Source: Planctomycetaceae bacterium (lineage in GTDB: Bacteria > Planctomycetota > Planctomycetia > Planctomycetales > Planctomycetaceae). Taken from it: 64,000 bases of DNA. The stretch spans positions 36,294 to 100,293 of the forward strand of contig JABISG010000022.1 in the NCBI GenBank assembly GCA_018699955.1, written 5' to 3'. Under the pieces are notes generated by a model. It did no database searches. It had not been told where the DNA came from and saw nothing but the letters and a program-made list of their open reading frames with translations. The position numbers and the translations under genes are program-made. Below, one piece after another: positions 34,287 to 43,000 of this stretch; the first letter of the stretch is position 1, and each line of letters begins with the position of its first letter.

Positions 34287-35060
34287 ATGCTACCCGGAAT
34301 TAAACAATTCGATCTCACCGGAAAAGCGGCCATCATCACCGGTGGCTCGAAAGGTTTGGGAGCGGCGATGGCGGCGGGACTTGCGTCGGCCGGTGCCGAT
34401 GTGCTGCTCACCAGTCGGCACGAAGGCGAAGCGGTCGCGACGGCGGAACAGATTCAAAACGACTTTGGCCAGAAGGCGGTCGGCATCAAGGCCGACGTTG
34501 CTGCCGAAGAGGAAGTGCAGGGGATGGTCGATCGCGCGCTGAGCGAGTTCGGCAGGATCGACATTTTGATCAACAACGCCGGCATCAACATTCGCGGCCC
34601 CATCGACGAATTGTCGCACGATGAATTTCAACAGGTGATGCGGATCAACGTCGACGGCATCTGGCTCTGCAGTCGGGCGGTGATTCCGCATATGAAACAA
34701 GCAGAGTACGGCCGCATCATCAATATGGCCAGCACGCTCGGCGTGGTCGGTTTGGCGAACCGCACGCCGTACGCGACCAGCAAAGGCGCCGTAGTGCAGA
34801 TGACCCGCGCACTGGGATTGGAACTTGCCCCCTTCGGCATCACCTGCAACGCGATTTGCCCCGGCCCGTTTCTCACGCCGATGAACGAACCGATTGCGGA
34901 AACCGAAGAGGCCAAGAAGTTCATCGTCGGTGCCGTCGCGCTTAATCGCTGGGGTGATATGAAGGAGATTCAGGGCGCCGCCATCCTGCTTGCCAGTGAC
35001 GCATCCAGTTACATTATTGGCAGCCTGCTCACAGTCGACGGCGGTTGGACCGCACGTTGA
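34287..35060 (+). CDS. SDR-family oxidoreductase, gluconate-5-dehydrogenase-like
   Basis: A 257-residue NAD(P)-dependent short-chain dehydrogenase. TGGSKGLGAAMA is the nucleotide loop, NNAG is at the usual position, the catalytic Ser is in MASTLGVVG and the Tyr-Lys pair is YATSKGA. The C-terminal CNAICPGPFLTPMN block is typical of gluconate 5-dehydrogenase-like members, but the substrate cannot be fixed. The ATG at 34287 (MLPGIKQFDLTGK) is chosen over the long upstream frame because the core starts there and AGGA precedes it. It lies in the same direction as E1 beta, 180 bases after it with a repeat in between. Confidence 0.88.
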   Translation: MLPGIKQFDLTGKAAIITGGSKGLGAAMAAGLASAGADVLLTSRHEGEAVATAEQIQNDFGQKAVGIKADVAAEEEVQGMVDRALSEFGRIDILINNAGINIRGPIDELSHDEFQQVMRINVDGIWLCSRAVIPHMKQAEYGRIINMASTLGVVGLANRTPYATSKGAVVQMTRALGLELAPFGITCNAICPGPFLTPMNEPIAETEEAKKFIVGAVALNRWGDMKEIQGAAILLASDASSYIIGSLLTVDGGWTAR

Positions 35061-35102
35061 TTGGCGGTCAAGAGACAAGAGCCATGAGTTAATCAACGGG
35101 GC

Positions 35103-35130
35103 AAAGCCCACGGGCCGCGCCCCGTGGGAC
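35103..35130. repeat. REP family E, copy 1
   Basis: AAAGCCCACGGGCCGCGCCC opens a 28-base element with CCCACGGG/CCCGTGGG pairing around a short loop. It is related to 57636-57662 (same outer stem) and more distantly to family C. It lies just before the leucine-rich repeat gene. Confidence 0.85.
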
Positions 35131-35136
35131 CGACCG

Positions 35137-35754
35137 ATGCAAGCGCGATTCCTAAAATCCAAACGCGTTCTCCTCATCGGGATCGTTCTGCTCACCGCAG
35201 GCGTTTCGATTGCAATTCTCGCGACACGCGCCGAGCCCCACCGTGTTGCCGTCGAAAATCTTGAGCGAATGGGTGCCGAAGTCAACTACGATCACCATTA
35301 CTACAACGTCAACCTCTTCGGACAGTCGCAGACGCTGTGGGAGACGACCGGCCCTGGGGTTGCCGTCCTCTTTGGAGACAAGCCTGCCCCTCGTCGAGAA
35401 GAATTCCCACTGCTGTGGCGGAGCCTGAACGAACTGGGGGCGATCTATGAGTTGTCGTTGTCCGGTCTGCCGCTGCATGACCGTGACTTGAAAGAGTTAG
35501 AGTCCCACACGAATCTGGCATTCCTTGACCTTTCCAATACTCCAATCACAGACGTAGGACTATCGCACCTGAAGCGGCTTCCCAGTCTCGAAACGTTAAA
35601 TCTCGATGGGACGTTGGTTACAGACAACGGATTGCGCCAACTATCACAGATGCAAAACCTGTCTGATCTGTTTCTTACCAATACCGAAGTCACCAAAGCG
35701 GGCCTCGCCGCCCTTTCGAAACGGGCACCCAATCTTCGTGTTTCCACCGAATGA
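35137..35754 (+). CDS. Membrane-anchored leucine-rich repeat protein
   Basis: A 205-residue protein. An N-terminal helix VLLIGIVLLTAGVSIAILAT anchors it, with the rest outside. The C-terminal half holds at least four leucine-rich repeats of about 24 residues, for example DLSNTPITDVGLSHLKRLPS and NLDGTLVTDNGLRQLSQMQN. The pattern is the planctomycete LRR type often seen on anchored surface proteins. The ATG at 35137 lies directly after the REP element; the upstream frame is REP-derived. The role is probably protein-protein contact; no partner is evident. A half-copy of family F begins at its stop codon. Confidence 0.8.
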   Translation: MQARFLKSKRVLLIGIVLLTAGVSIAILATRAEPHRVAVENLERMGAEVNYDHHYYNVNLFGQSQTLWETTGPGVAVLFGDKPAPRREEFPLLWRSLNELGAIYELSLSGLPLHDRDLKELESHTNLAFLDLSNTPITDVGLSHLKRLPSLETLNLDGTLVTDNGLRQLSQMQNLSDLFLTNTEVTKAGLAALSKRAPNLRVSTE

Positions 35755-35780
35755 AACCCTTGCTTGCGCGGCGGGCTGGT
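35754..35780. repeat. REP family F, half copy
   Basis: AAACCCTTGCTTGCGCGGCG begins this 27-base segment and matches the right arm of the inverted repeat at 44841-44907, including the final GGCTGGT. No left arm is present here. It starts just past the stop of the LRR gene. Confidence 0.8.
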
Positions 35781-35889
35781 GTTTTGATCTGAAGTGGATA
35801 CGAGATGTTGCCGGAATTTGTTTCGCGGCGTACAATGGCGGAGTAACCGCTCACGTCTGCCGGGCCGGTGGAATGATTGAGGGAATGAC

Positions 35890-36513
35890 ATGCGTTGCAT
35901 ATCTGCGTTCATCACATTCGGTTTGGTTCTGGTGTTGTCCGCGACGACGGCATCGGCTCAGAATCTAACGGTTCAACAGCCTGTGTTCCGCAATTTCTCG
36001 GTCGGCACGACGGTCTCGGTTCCCGATCGCGGCGGCGCATACCTCGGCGGCGTGTCTCGGGCTGGGTCTTCGCGAAGGAGTTTCGGTCCGCTGCGTTCCG
36101 GATCATCGTTCGGGCTGTTCCGCGAAAATTCGGCTGCCAGCGCGCACGTGACCATTCACGACATGCGGGCAATGGATGAGTTTCTGCTTGGACAAGCCGA
36201 ACGGGGATCGGTGGGGCGATACCGGACAACTCGCAGCGGACCGGCAGCAAACGCGTACTCGTCGTTGACTAACCGTCGTGGGACGCGAAACGCATCGGCG
36301 AGGGTCGGGCGGACGTCTGCTGCTTCGAGTTCGCCGGTCACACGGGCCGACCGTTCGTTTCGGTTGGGGCAACAGGCCGAAGCGAAGGGGAAGACGTCAC
36401 TCGCCCGGCTGCATTACAAGATGGCGGCCAAGCACGGTTCAAGCGATGCCCGCGAGAGACTCACTTCGCTTGACGGTCGTAGCACGGTTGCTACGACCGG
36501 GGGTTTGAAGTAG
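35890..36513 (+). CDS. Secreted protein, hypothetical
   Basis: A 207-residue exported protein with a signal peptide (MRCISAFITFGLVLVLSATT, cleavage near ASA-QN). The mature part begins with a predicted beta-rich and Ser/Gly/Arg-rich stretch and ends with a helical LARLHYKMAAKHGSSDARER, which resembles the last helix pair of Sel1/TPR-type repeats. No family is recognised. The ATG at 35890 directly begins the signal peptide. It stands alone, followed by family D and G repeats. Confidence 0.65.
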   Translation: MRCISAFITFGLVLVLSATTASAQNLTVQQPVFRNFSVGTTVSVPDRGGAYLGGVSRAGSSRRSFGPLRSGSSFGLFRENSAASAHVTIHDMRAMDEFLLGQAERGSVGRYRTTRSGPAANAYSSLTNRRGTRNASARVGRTSAASSSPVTRADRSFRLGQQAEAKGKTSLARLHYKMAAKHGSSDARERLTSLDGRSTVATTGGLK

Positions 36514-36525
36514 TTGAAGCATTCG

Positions 36526-36563
36526 AACCGCATGAATGCGGTCACGGCGAACCTTCACTGGCG
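36526..36563. repeat. Repeat family D, copy 2
   Basis: AACCGCATGAATGCGGTCAC opens a 38-base match to 34203-34240 with three substitutions. It lies just after the 35890 gene, whose stop is 13 bases upstream. Confidence 0.8.
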
Positions 36564-36585
36564 ATTCGTTAGTCGCCCCCAAGGT

Positions 36586-36610
36586 CACGCCCCGCGAGCG
36601 GGGCGGCGAA
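36586..36610. repeat. Repeat family G, copy 1
   Basis: CACGCCCCGCGAGCGGGGCG is a short palindrome (CCCCGC/GCGGGG) with flanking sequence shared with 45840-45864. It is at the 3' end of the minus-strand 36619 gene. Confidence 0.75.
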
Positions 36611-36618
36611 ATGGCTGC

Positions 36619-36924
36619 CTATGCGGCGGCCGTTTCGGGCATGTCGGGTAGCAGGCGGTGTCGCAGTCGCAGTTTCTGGTAGCGATTGCCGCTGGCGTCG
36701 TAAAGATAAATCATGTTCTGGTCGGATGCCCAGATTGCGCCCAGGCGAACGCTGCGGGGGCCGTGCAGTGAAAATTGAAGTCCGCAATCTCTTCCTCGAC
36801 GAAAGAGCTGCATTTCTGTCATTTGGAATTGGTCTTCGAGCAGGTTTTCTTTTTCACAAAGTGTTTGATGGATAAAGGCTCTCAAATCATTTAACGAGCG
36901 AATCTCTTCGATCGTATCAGGCAT
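36619..36924 (-). CDS. Conserved planctomycete-type 101-residue protein
   Basis: A 101-residue protein that begins MPDTIEEIRSLNDLRAFIHQ. It has an N-terminal amphipathic helix (residues 5-30), then a beta-rich half with LFRRGRDCGLQFSLHGPRSV and AIWASDQNMIYLYDASGNRY, and a basic end. It looks like a compact alpha/beta domain with no signal and no transmembrane segment. The ATG at 36924 is chosen because GAGG lies about 10 bases upstream; the frame is open to 37149, but that part has no recognisable content. I know of similarly sized planctomycete proteins of unknown function but cannot name a family. Confidence 0.6.
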   Translation of the reverse strand: MPDTIEEIRSLNDLRAFIHQTLCEKENLLEDQFQMTEMQLFRRGRDCGLQFSLHGPRSVRLGAIWASDQNMIYLYDASGNRYQKLRLRHRLLPDMPETAAA

Positions 36925-37296
36925 ATTAATTATGTCCTCATCATATGGGTCGTTTCGATGAAGTAGATGATTTGCGTCGTAGGACTCTTGCCTGAATTTG
37001 ATCGACCATATCCGCTTGCCTCTTTTTCTTACTCGCTGCCGACCGGCTGATCGGAACGTTGCTTCCGACCGTCCAATCCGGCACAACGTGAATATTTTCG
37101 CAACCGCTTGAGTTGCCTTTTGGTGGGCGGTTCGGTGAAATCGATTCACGAGATATGTGCCGATGGCGCAGATGGTTGAGTCGCCGCGATGTCATGAACC
37201 ACTAAGGCTGCGGTCCGTTGGACCGCATCTGCTCAACGACGCGTTGGCTTGAACCTTGAGAACAAAACGACGAAATCACTCTGAGGAGCATTCCAC
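36925..37296. other. Gene-free stretch with AT-rich segment
   Basis: No gene is supported. The segment 36922-36965 is locally AT-rich (TATTAATTATGTCCTCATCATATG), unlike its surroundings. An 84-residue basic frame (minus, 36941-37195) is open here but has no recognised content. The promoters of the two divergent neighbours should lie in this stretch. Confidence 0.5.
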
Positions 37297-38343
37297 TTGC
37301 CTGTTTTTTCCGAACAACAATTACTCACATTTGCCAAATCACTTTTGTCTGCCGGCGGTGCCAGCGACGAGGAAGCGGCAATTGTCGCGCGTAGCCTGGT
37401 TGGTGCGAACCTGCGGGGACACGATTCACATGGAGTGATGCGTATCCCGTTTTACGTCGGCCGCATTGCGGAAGAAATTTTGCATCCCGGTGCGGAAGTC
37501 ACTTTTGAAAACGAGACGGCCGCCTCGGTTGTTTGCGACGGTGGCTGGGGGTTTGGCCAGGTCTCTTCACTGCGACTAATGGACCGGCTGATCGAAATGG
37601 CCGACAGCAGCGGCGTTGCCTGCGGCACGCTGCGCAGGTCGGCCCACATTGGCCGGCTGGGAGAATACGCCGAACTGGCTGCCAGCAATAACATGTCGGC
37701 CATCATTTGCGCCAACACGCACGGTGCAGCACAACGCGTTGCACCGGTGGGAGGCAAGCGGCCACGATTGGGAACCAATCCCATCTGCATCGGCATGCCG
37801 GGCGGCGAAGCGGGGCCGTTCGTTCTCGATTTCGGCACCAGCGCCACCGCAGAAGGCAAAGTTCGGCTCAAGAAGATCGCCGGTCAGACGGTGCCGGAAG
37901 GTTGGATTATCGATCCGGACGGCGAACCGACCACCGATCCGAACCAACTTTACGGTGATCCGCCCGGAACGATTCTGCCAATGGGCGGCGATCAGGCGTA
38001 TAAAGGTTTCGGACTGTCTTTCATGATCGAAATGCTCTGTGGCGGTCTATCGGGCGGATTGTGTGCCCACCCGGATCCGCCACCAGCGATTGGCAACTGT
38101 GCCGTGTTCATCGTCATGTCGCCCGACAGGATGGCCGGATATGACAGTTTGGCCACACAGGTGTCGCAACTCGAAGAATACGTGCGCGGCGTGCCACGGA
38201 TCGACGGCGTCGAAGAGATCATTCTCCCCGGCGACCCGGAACGGCGAACGCTTGCCGATCGGCAGGCCAACGGCATTCCCGTGGACGACGGAAACTGGGA
38301 AGCGCTGACGACGCTGGCAACGAAACTGGGCGTCGCCGTTTAA
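37297..38343 (+). CDS. Malate/L-lactate/ureidoglycolate dehydrogenase family protein
   Basis: A 348-residue NAD(P)-dependent dehydrogenase of the type distinct from Rossmann malate dehydrogenases. Family blocks: GHDSHGVMRIPFYV, SGVACGTLRRSAHIGRLGEY, THGAAQRVAPVGGKRPRLGT and GDQAYKGFGLSFMIEMLCGG. It reduces a 2-oxo acid such as pyruvate or oxaloacetate, or a related compound; the substrate is not fixed. The start is TTG at 37297 with GAGGAG 8 bases upstream. Its last three bases and the stop of the convergent lipoprotein gene share the TTAA at 38340-38343. Confidence 0.9.
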   Translation: MPVFSEQQLLTFAKSLLSAGGASDEEAAIVARSLVGANLRGHDSHGVMRIPFYVGRIAEEILHPGAEVTFENETAASVVCDGGWGFGQVSSLRLMDRLIEMADSSGVACGTLRRSAHIGRLGEYAELAASNNMSAIICANTHGAAQRVAPVGGKRPRLGTNPICIGMPGGEAGPFVLDFGTSATAEGKVRLKKIAGQTVPEGWIIDPDGEPTTDPNQLYGDPPGTILPMGGDQAYKGFGLSFMIEMLCGGLSGGLCAHPDPPPAIGNCAVFIVMSPDRMAGYDSLATQVSQLEEYVRGVPRIDGVEEIILPGDPERRTLADRQANGIPVDDGNWEALTTLATKLGVAV

Positions 38344-38741
38344 CGGGTGCTGCGTGGTGTGAGGTTGGTCGCTGCCCATTCCTTGTCTAGTGATTCCCAA
38401 TCCACATCGTCTGCTCGGTTCGGCCCAACGTCAACGTTACCATTGTCATCATATGTGATCTCTTGATCCCACACCGTTTTGCCCTTGTAAACCTTGAGAT
38501 GCCTATTTGGCTTTCCTGATGAATTGAAATAGGCGATGCTGTAGGCGTACCCTTGATTGGCACCCTCCTCGGCTTCCGCTTTCGTCATCTCTCCGTGTGG
38601 ATGGATGCCTTGCTTCGTGACTGTGGAAGCGAAGTAATAGGGTACGCCGGGCTTGTGACTGTACTTCGGCGGAGCCGAACTGCATCCCAGATACAGTGAC
38701 AATGACATGAAAAACAGAATCACGGATTGTGTTTTCATCAT
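38340..38741 (-). CDS. Lipoprotein, hypothetical
   Basis: A 133-residue exported lipoprotein. The signal peptide MMKTQSVILFFMSLSLYLGC ends in the lipobox with Cys at 20. The mature part is short, acidic at the end and has no recognised domain; its HPHGEMTKAEAEEGANQGYA and DNGNVDVGPNRADDVDWESL are of unknown meaning. Its stop codon overlaps the stop codon of the convergent dehydrogenase. Confidence 0.6.
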   Translation of the reverse strand: MMKTQSVILFFMSLSLYLGCSSAPPKYSHKPGVPYYFASTVTKQGIHPHGEMTKAEAEEGANQGYAYSIAYFNSSGKPNRHLKVYKGKTVWDQEITYDDNGNVDVGPNRADDVDWESLDKEWAATNLTPRSTR

Positions 38742-38779
38742 CGGGATACCCGTTAGCGGCGCGGCAATGTCCGGTTAAC

Positions 38780-38810
38780 GGGTGCCACTGGCGACACGTC
38801 AGTGGCACCC
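38780..38810 (-). terminator. Terminator-like hairpin after the RmlD-like gene
   Basis: The 11-bp perfect stem GGGTGCCACTG / CAGTGGCACCC encloses a 9-base loop. It lies about 20 bases past the stop of the 38830-39768 gene on the minus strand. GGGTGCCACTGGC also appears near 33038 in single form, so it may belong to another dispersed family. Confidence 0.55.
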
Positions 38811-38829
38811 AATCCGCGAACGGCAACCT

Positions 38830-39768
38830 CTACGCAACCTTTTGACGTTCCGTAACAGCCGGGGCGCTCAGTCGGTCGCAGAAGCCATTGACGCACTGTT
38901 CACGCAACTCCGTGAATGCGTCTGAAATCGTCGGCATCGAAATGCCCAGTGCTTCGCGAATCTTCGCCGTGTGCAGCGAACTCTCGCCGACTCCGAAGCC
39001 GGTTGGCAATTTGCCCGCACAATCTTCCGGCTGAATCGGGGCGGAAAGCTGGAATTGCTCCGCCAGTCGTTCGACGAAGCGGCCGGGATTGATTCGCTCT
39101 GAGCCGGCGATGTGATATTCGCCTTCCAAGCCGGCTTCCCATGCTTTCACCAGAATTCCGGCCAACTCGGTCGCCAGAATGGGGGTGGAATGGCGCAGGT
39201 AATCGAATGGCCCGGCCGTTCCCGCATTCAGTTGGTTCAAGGTTTGTTCGATCCAGCCCGGTCCCAGCGAATCGGGCATCCAGCCAATCGCGTGTGTGCG
39301 GACGATCAGAGCATCGGGACACAATTGCCACGTGTCCTGTTCGATTTGCCGGAGAATGCCGGCGGGTGTACTCGGGCAGATGCCATCGCTGTCTTCGCGG
39401 TGAAACATCCAGGGGCCGGTGAAGACGGCATCGGATGAGATCATGGTCAGGTGGCTATCGAACTCCGCAGCGACACGCGCCCAGGTTCTGCCAATATTGA
39501 TATCGTCGCGGGTTGGAACGGCGGTTTCGTCCTGTTGCCAGGTCGATTGAGCGCCTGCTCCACACACGACAACGTGCGACGGGCGAACCGATGCCATCCA
39601 GCGTCTGGCCGACCGATCGTCGTCCAGCGGTCCGGCTGCCGACTCGCATCCGGCAATATCGACGTTGGCGGTCGAGCCGATTGCAAAAACATGGAAGGAA
39701 TCCGACAGAACGGCGGCCAGATTCGCGCCCACAACTGTATCTGCACCCACGACGACTATCGTTTGCAC
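38830..39768 (-). CDS. RmlD/NAD-sugar-epimerase-like protein lacking the catalytic Tyr-Lys
   Basis: A 312-residue Rossmann-fold protein related to dTDP-4-dehydrorhamnose reductase. The nucleotide loop VVGADTVVGANLAAVL, SSDAVFTGP (111-118) and the C-terminal EYHIAGSERINPGRFV fit the family. The catalytic YGxxK should lie at about 136-140, but the sequence is AGILR, so Tyr is Ala and Lys is Arg. The protein may bind sugar nucleotide without reducing it. A 17-base tandem repeat lies just upstream of its start at 39781-39832. Confidence 0.78.
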   Translation of the reverse strand: MQTIVVVGADTVVGANLAAVLSDSFHVFAIGSTANVDIAGCESAAGPLDDDRSARRWMASVRPSHVVVCGAGAQSTWQQDETAVPTRDDINIGRTWARVAAEFDSHLTMISSDAVFTGPWMFHREDSDGICPSTPAGILRQIEQDTWQLCPDALIVRTHAIGWMPDSLGPGWIEQTLNQLNAGTAGPFDYLRHSTPILATELAGILVKAWEAGLEGEYHIAGSERINPGRFVERLAEQFQLSAPIQPEDCAGKLPTGFGVGESSLHTAKIREALGISMPTISDAFTELREQCVNGFCDRLSAPAVTERQKVA

Positions 39769-40096
39769 GCCGCGCTCCCTGTTTGATCCAAGTGGCTGTT
39801 TGATCTCAGTGGCTGTCTTATCTCAGTGGTCTGTTTCTCGCAACTGCCGTGGTTGGCAATCCGCGACTCTGCGCCAACCGTATTGCAGCGGGGCGGGAGT
39901 ATAATCCGCCCCCTCATTTTCGGCCAACCCCAATTCGGCAGTTTTGGCCGGTTGGGGGTGCGAAGAGGGTCAGCGGTTGTAGATCCGGTGCCGACATGGG
40001 CGAGATAGACGACGATTCTGCATCGATCGGGGCGTCAGATGCTTCGTAAATGTCGCGATCCGGAACTCGAAATCGGGCATTGCCGACAGTCGGTGA
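39769..40096. other. Gene-free stretch with tandem repeat
   Basis: No gene is supported. The left end carries the three 17-18 base repeat units (39781-39832) and the right part is GC-rich. It probably holds the promoter of the RmlD-like gene and the terminator of the phosphodiesterase gene, though no clear hairpin was seen. Confidence 0.5.
39781..39832. repeat. Tandem repeat, three 17-18 base units
   Basis: Units GTTTGATCCAAGTGGCT (39781-39797), GTTTGATCTCAGTGGCT (39798-39814) and GTCTTATCTCAGTGGTCT (39815-39832). It lies in the upstream region of the RmlD-like gene, where a change in unit number could alter transcription; that is inference. Confidence 0.75.
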
Positions 40097-43000
40097 TCAC
40101 CGTTTCGCAGAGGCTCTTCGCCTCGCCTCCATCACCGCCGGTTCTGATTGGGGCGACGGGGCGGCAATCGCATCGGGCGATTCAACCATGATTTCGGCCG
40201 GCTGACTGCGGAAATGATTGATCGCGCGATCAGCCCCGTTTTCCACCGAGTTAATCAACGTTTCATCCACCGCCTGCACAACAACGCGTTGGGCGAAACG
40301 ATAGATTTCCCACACGCCCCATTGGGCAGCATCGATTGTGTTATGCAGCGGCTGGCTTCCGGGCAGTTGTGACCACCCCATTGGCCGTGCGATTGCGCCG
40401 TCCGCATTCTGCATGCGGTGCTGCACCCAATCGACGGCACGGTCAACACGTTTGAGGTTTCCTAGTGATGTCGTGCTGTAATCGCCGATGGTGGTCCCCG
40501 GAAGATCGACAACTTCCACGGCTTCGCCAATCCAGGAATGAGTTTCATTCCGCAACTGATGATCGGTCCGTTCGACCGCGCCGATGACCGGCCGACTGCC
40601 GCCGTTCAGCGGCGAGAACACATCGTCGGCCACGCGAACCACGTTGATGTCGGTAATCGAGAGCGCATTGTAAATCACGTTGTTCAAGTCGAACGGGCTG
40701 GTCGGGCGGTTCACCGAGATCGGCATGTGTTCGTACGGTTCCAGCGGCGTATAGTCGAGCGGCTTCCATGCGTTCAAATCGACGTCGCTCCAAAACACCG
40801 GCTGGATCGTGGCCGTCTCGTTCCGCCCGACGCCGGGTGCGTAGATTGTCTTGAGAGCCGTGCCGTCGAAATCTTCGGGATCGAACGGTGTTCCGGTCAT
40901 TTCCAGCATGGTGGGCGTCAGGTCGGCCAGCCGGCACGGTTCCAGAATTCGCGCGCCGCGTCGCACGTTCGGTCCGCTGACAAACAACGTCGCCCGCATT
41001 GCATCGGCCAGCGGATAACCGTGCATGGTGCCGGGCGAACTCGCGGTGCCGAAGTACCAACCGGGCCGCGCGGTGACGACGATGTCTGAGGCGAATTCGG
41101 TTTCGCGGAATTTCAAATTGTCCTGCCACAACATGTGCCGCGTGAGTGTGACGACGCTATCGGGATAGCGTGTCTCGGTCGTCATTCGCAGCCAGATTTG
41201 TTCGTCGTGATAGTACGTCAGCAATTGCGACGGCACGTGTCCGACGAGACCCAGAGGATCGATGCGCGGCCGGTCGATGACGTCGTAGGCAATCGTTCCG
41301 TCAACGTTGGGCCGCAGGTTTTCGACCGGCGTGTACTTGTACTCCCATTGGCCATCGTCGTTGCGGCGTCGATCAATGACGGCATAACCACGATCGACGG
41401 TCGCGATCAAAATCGAATTGTCATTCAGCTTCGTCAACACCAGATCGACCGGGTGCTGCATCGTGCCGTCGCCGTGGACGTCCTGAACCGTCAGCACGGA
41501 ATCGATCAGGTTGATCGGCGGTCGATTCGGCGCAGTTTTGTAATGCAGCAGATCGGCCGGTTTGAAGTCGCCCATCCAGTCGCGCGAGCGAAAGTGTCCG
41601 CGTGGCAAAAAGACGCGTGCGACACCGTCGGAATCGCCGTCGATAAACACGAAGTCACGTGAACCGTCATCGGGATGACGGTTCCATGATCGATGCTGCC
41701 GCACCGACATTCCCAGCCCGCCGCCGATCCATTTTCCATCGGCCGAGATTTCCCGTGGCCTGTAAAACAGTTTGTTGGCGATGTCGAAATGCGATAGATG
41801 TGTCTCGCGGCCGCCGTGATGCCCGTGATCGCTGACCAGCATCAAATAGGTTTTTTCAAATCGATCCTGCGCTTTGAGTTCATCGACCACGCGGCCGATG
41901 AGTTGGTCGGCCATCGCGATTGTTCGTCGCGTAACGCCGAATTGTCCTCGGCTGTATTTGTGGCTGATCGAGTCGGTTTCGGGCAGCCAGATGATGGTGA
42001 CAGGTTGCTGCTGATTGAGCAGATGGCGCGTCGCGTAATGGGCATTCGCATCGTCGATGTACTTGTAGCCTTCGTGTGATTGCAGATAGGGCATGTGGCG
42101 GACGAGACTTCGGGTCCATAACAACGGCGGCATTTCGGTCATCATCGGCAGCACGCCGGTGGCCCAATCGCCGCCATTATTTCGCAAGTGCTGATAGACG
42201 GGCGGCACACCAGTCACCGCGGTTTGCCGCCAACGCTCTGCCGCCTCTGCTCCTTTCGTGGCCGCTACCGACGCGGCCTCCGCGCGATACAAGACCTTAT
42301 CGACTCCCTGCGGAGCTAATAGCCGCGCACTGCGATTCGGTCCCAGCGGTTCCAGATACGATTCGGATTGCAACGTGCGGCGGCTGAACCGCACCTGACC
42401 TTTAATCCCATGTCGATCCGAGAAACATCCGGTCCACATGGTGCCGTTCGAGGTAATCGTGTCGGACGGGAACGCCGTAAACGAATTCTCGGTCCACGCG
42501 CCCCCTTCGACGAATAACTGATTGATGTTGGGGATGTGTCCCATCGCCGCCATTTCGCGAATGACATCGGGCCGCAGCCCGTCCATGTAGAAGACAACAA
42601 CCGAGCAACCTTCGGCCGGCGCACCACCGGCCGCACCGCGTAACGGGACCACTTGTTCAAACGCGATTGGCTCGATGCGGCCGCCGGCGGTCACCTGTAC
42701 CTCGAAGCCGCCGTCGTTGTCGGCCGGGTTGAAGTCGTTGACTCGCAATTGCAGTTGGCCGCTGCGAGTCGCCACGTGGTTCATCCGCTCGCCCACAAAG
42801 AACGCCGGACCATCACCAATGCGGCCAATTAACGCGAATGCAGGTGCCGGCCCACTTGCCGCAGCCGGAAGGGGAAACGGTTCATCGGAGATCGTATCGC
42901 TGTAAAGAAAAGTCCCCTGAGGACCGACAGCCTGTTGCTCGACGTCGGCCGCCGATTTCACCGGCACACATGCAACACGTCCGGTCGCGGTCATGCCGAC

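Noticed and set aside
36941..37195. 84-codon basic frame (minus) between the 101-residue gene and the Ldh gene
   Set aside because: Some resemblance to a FlgM-like tail was considered, but no clear start, ribosome site or domain could be shown.
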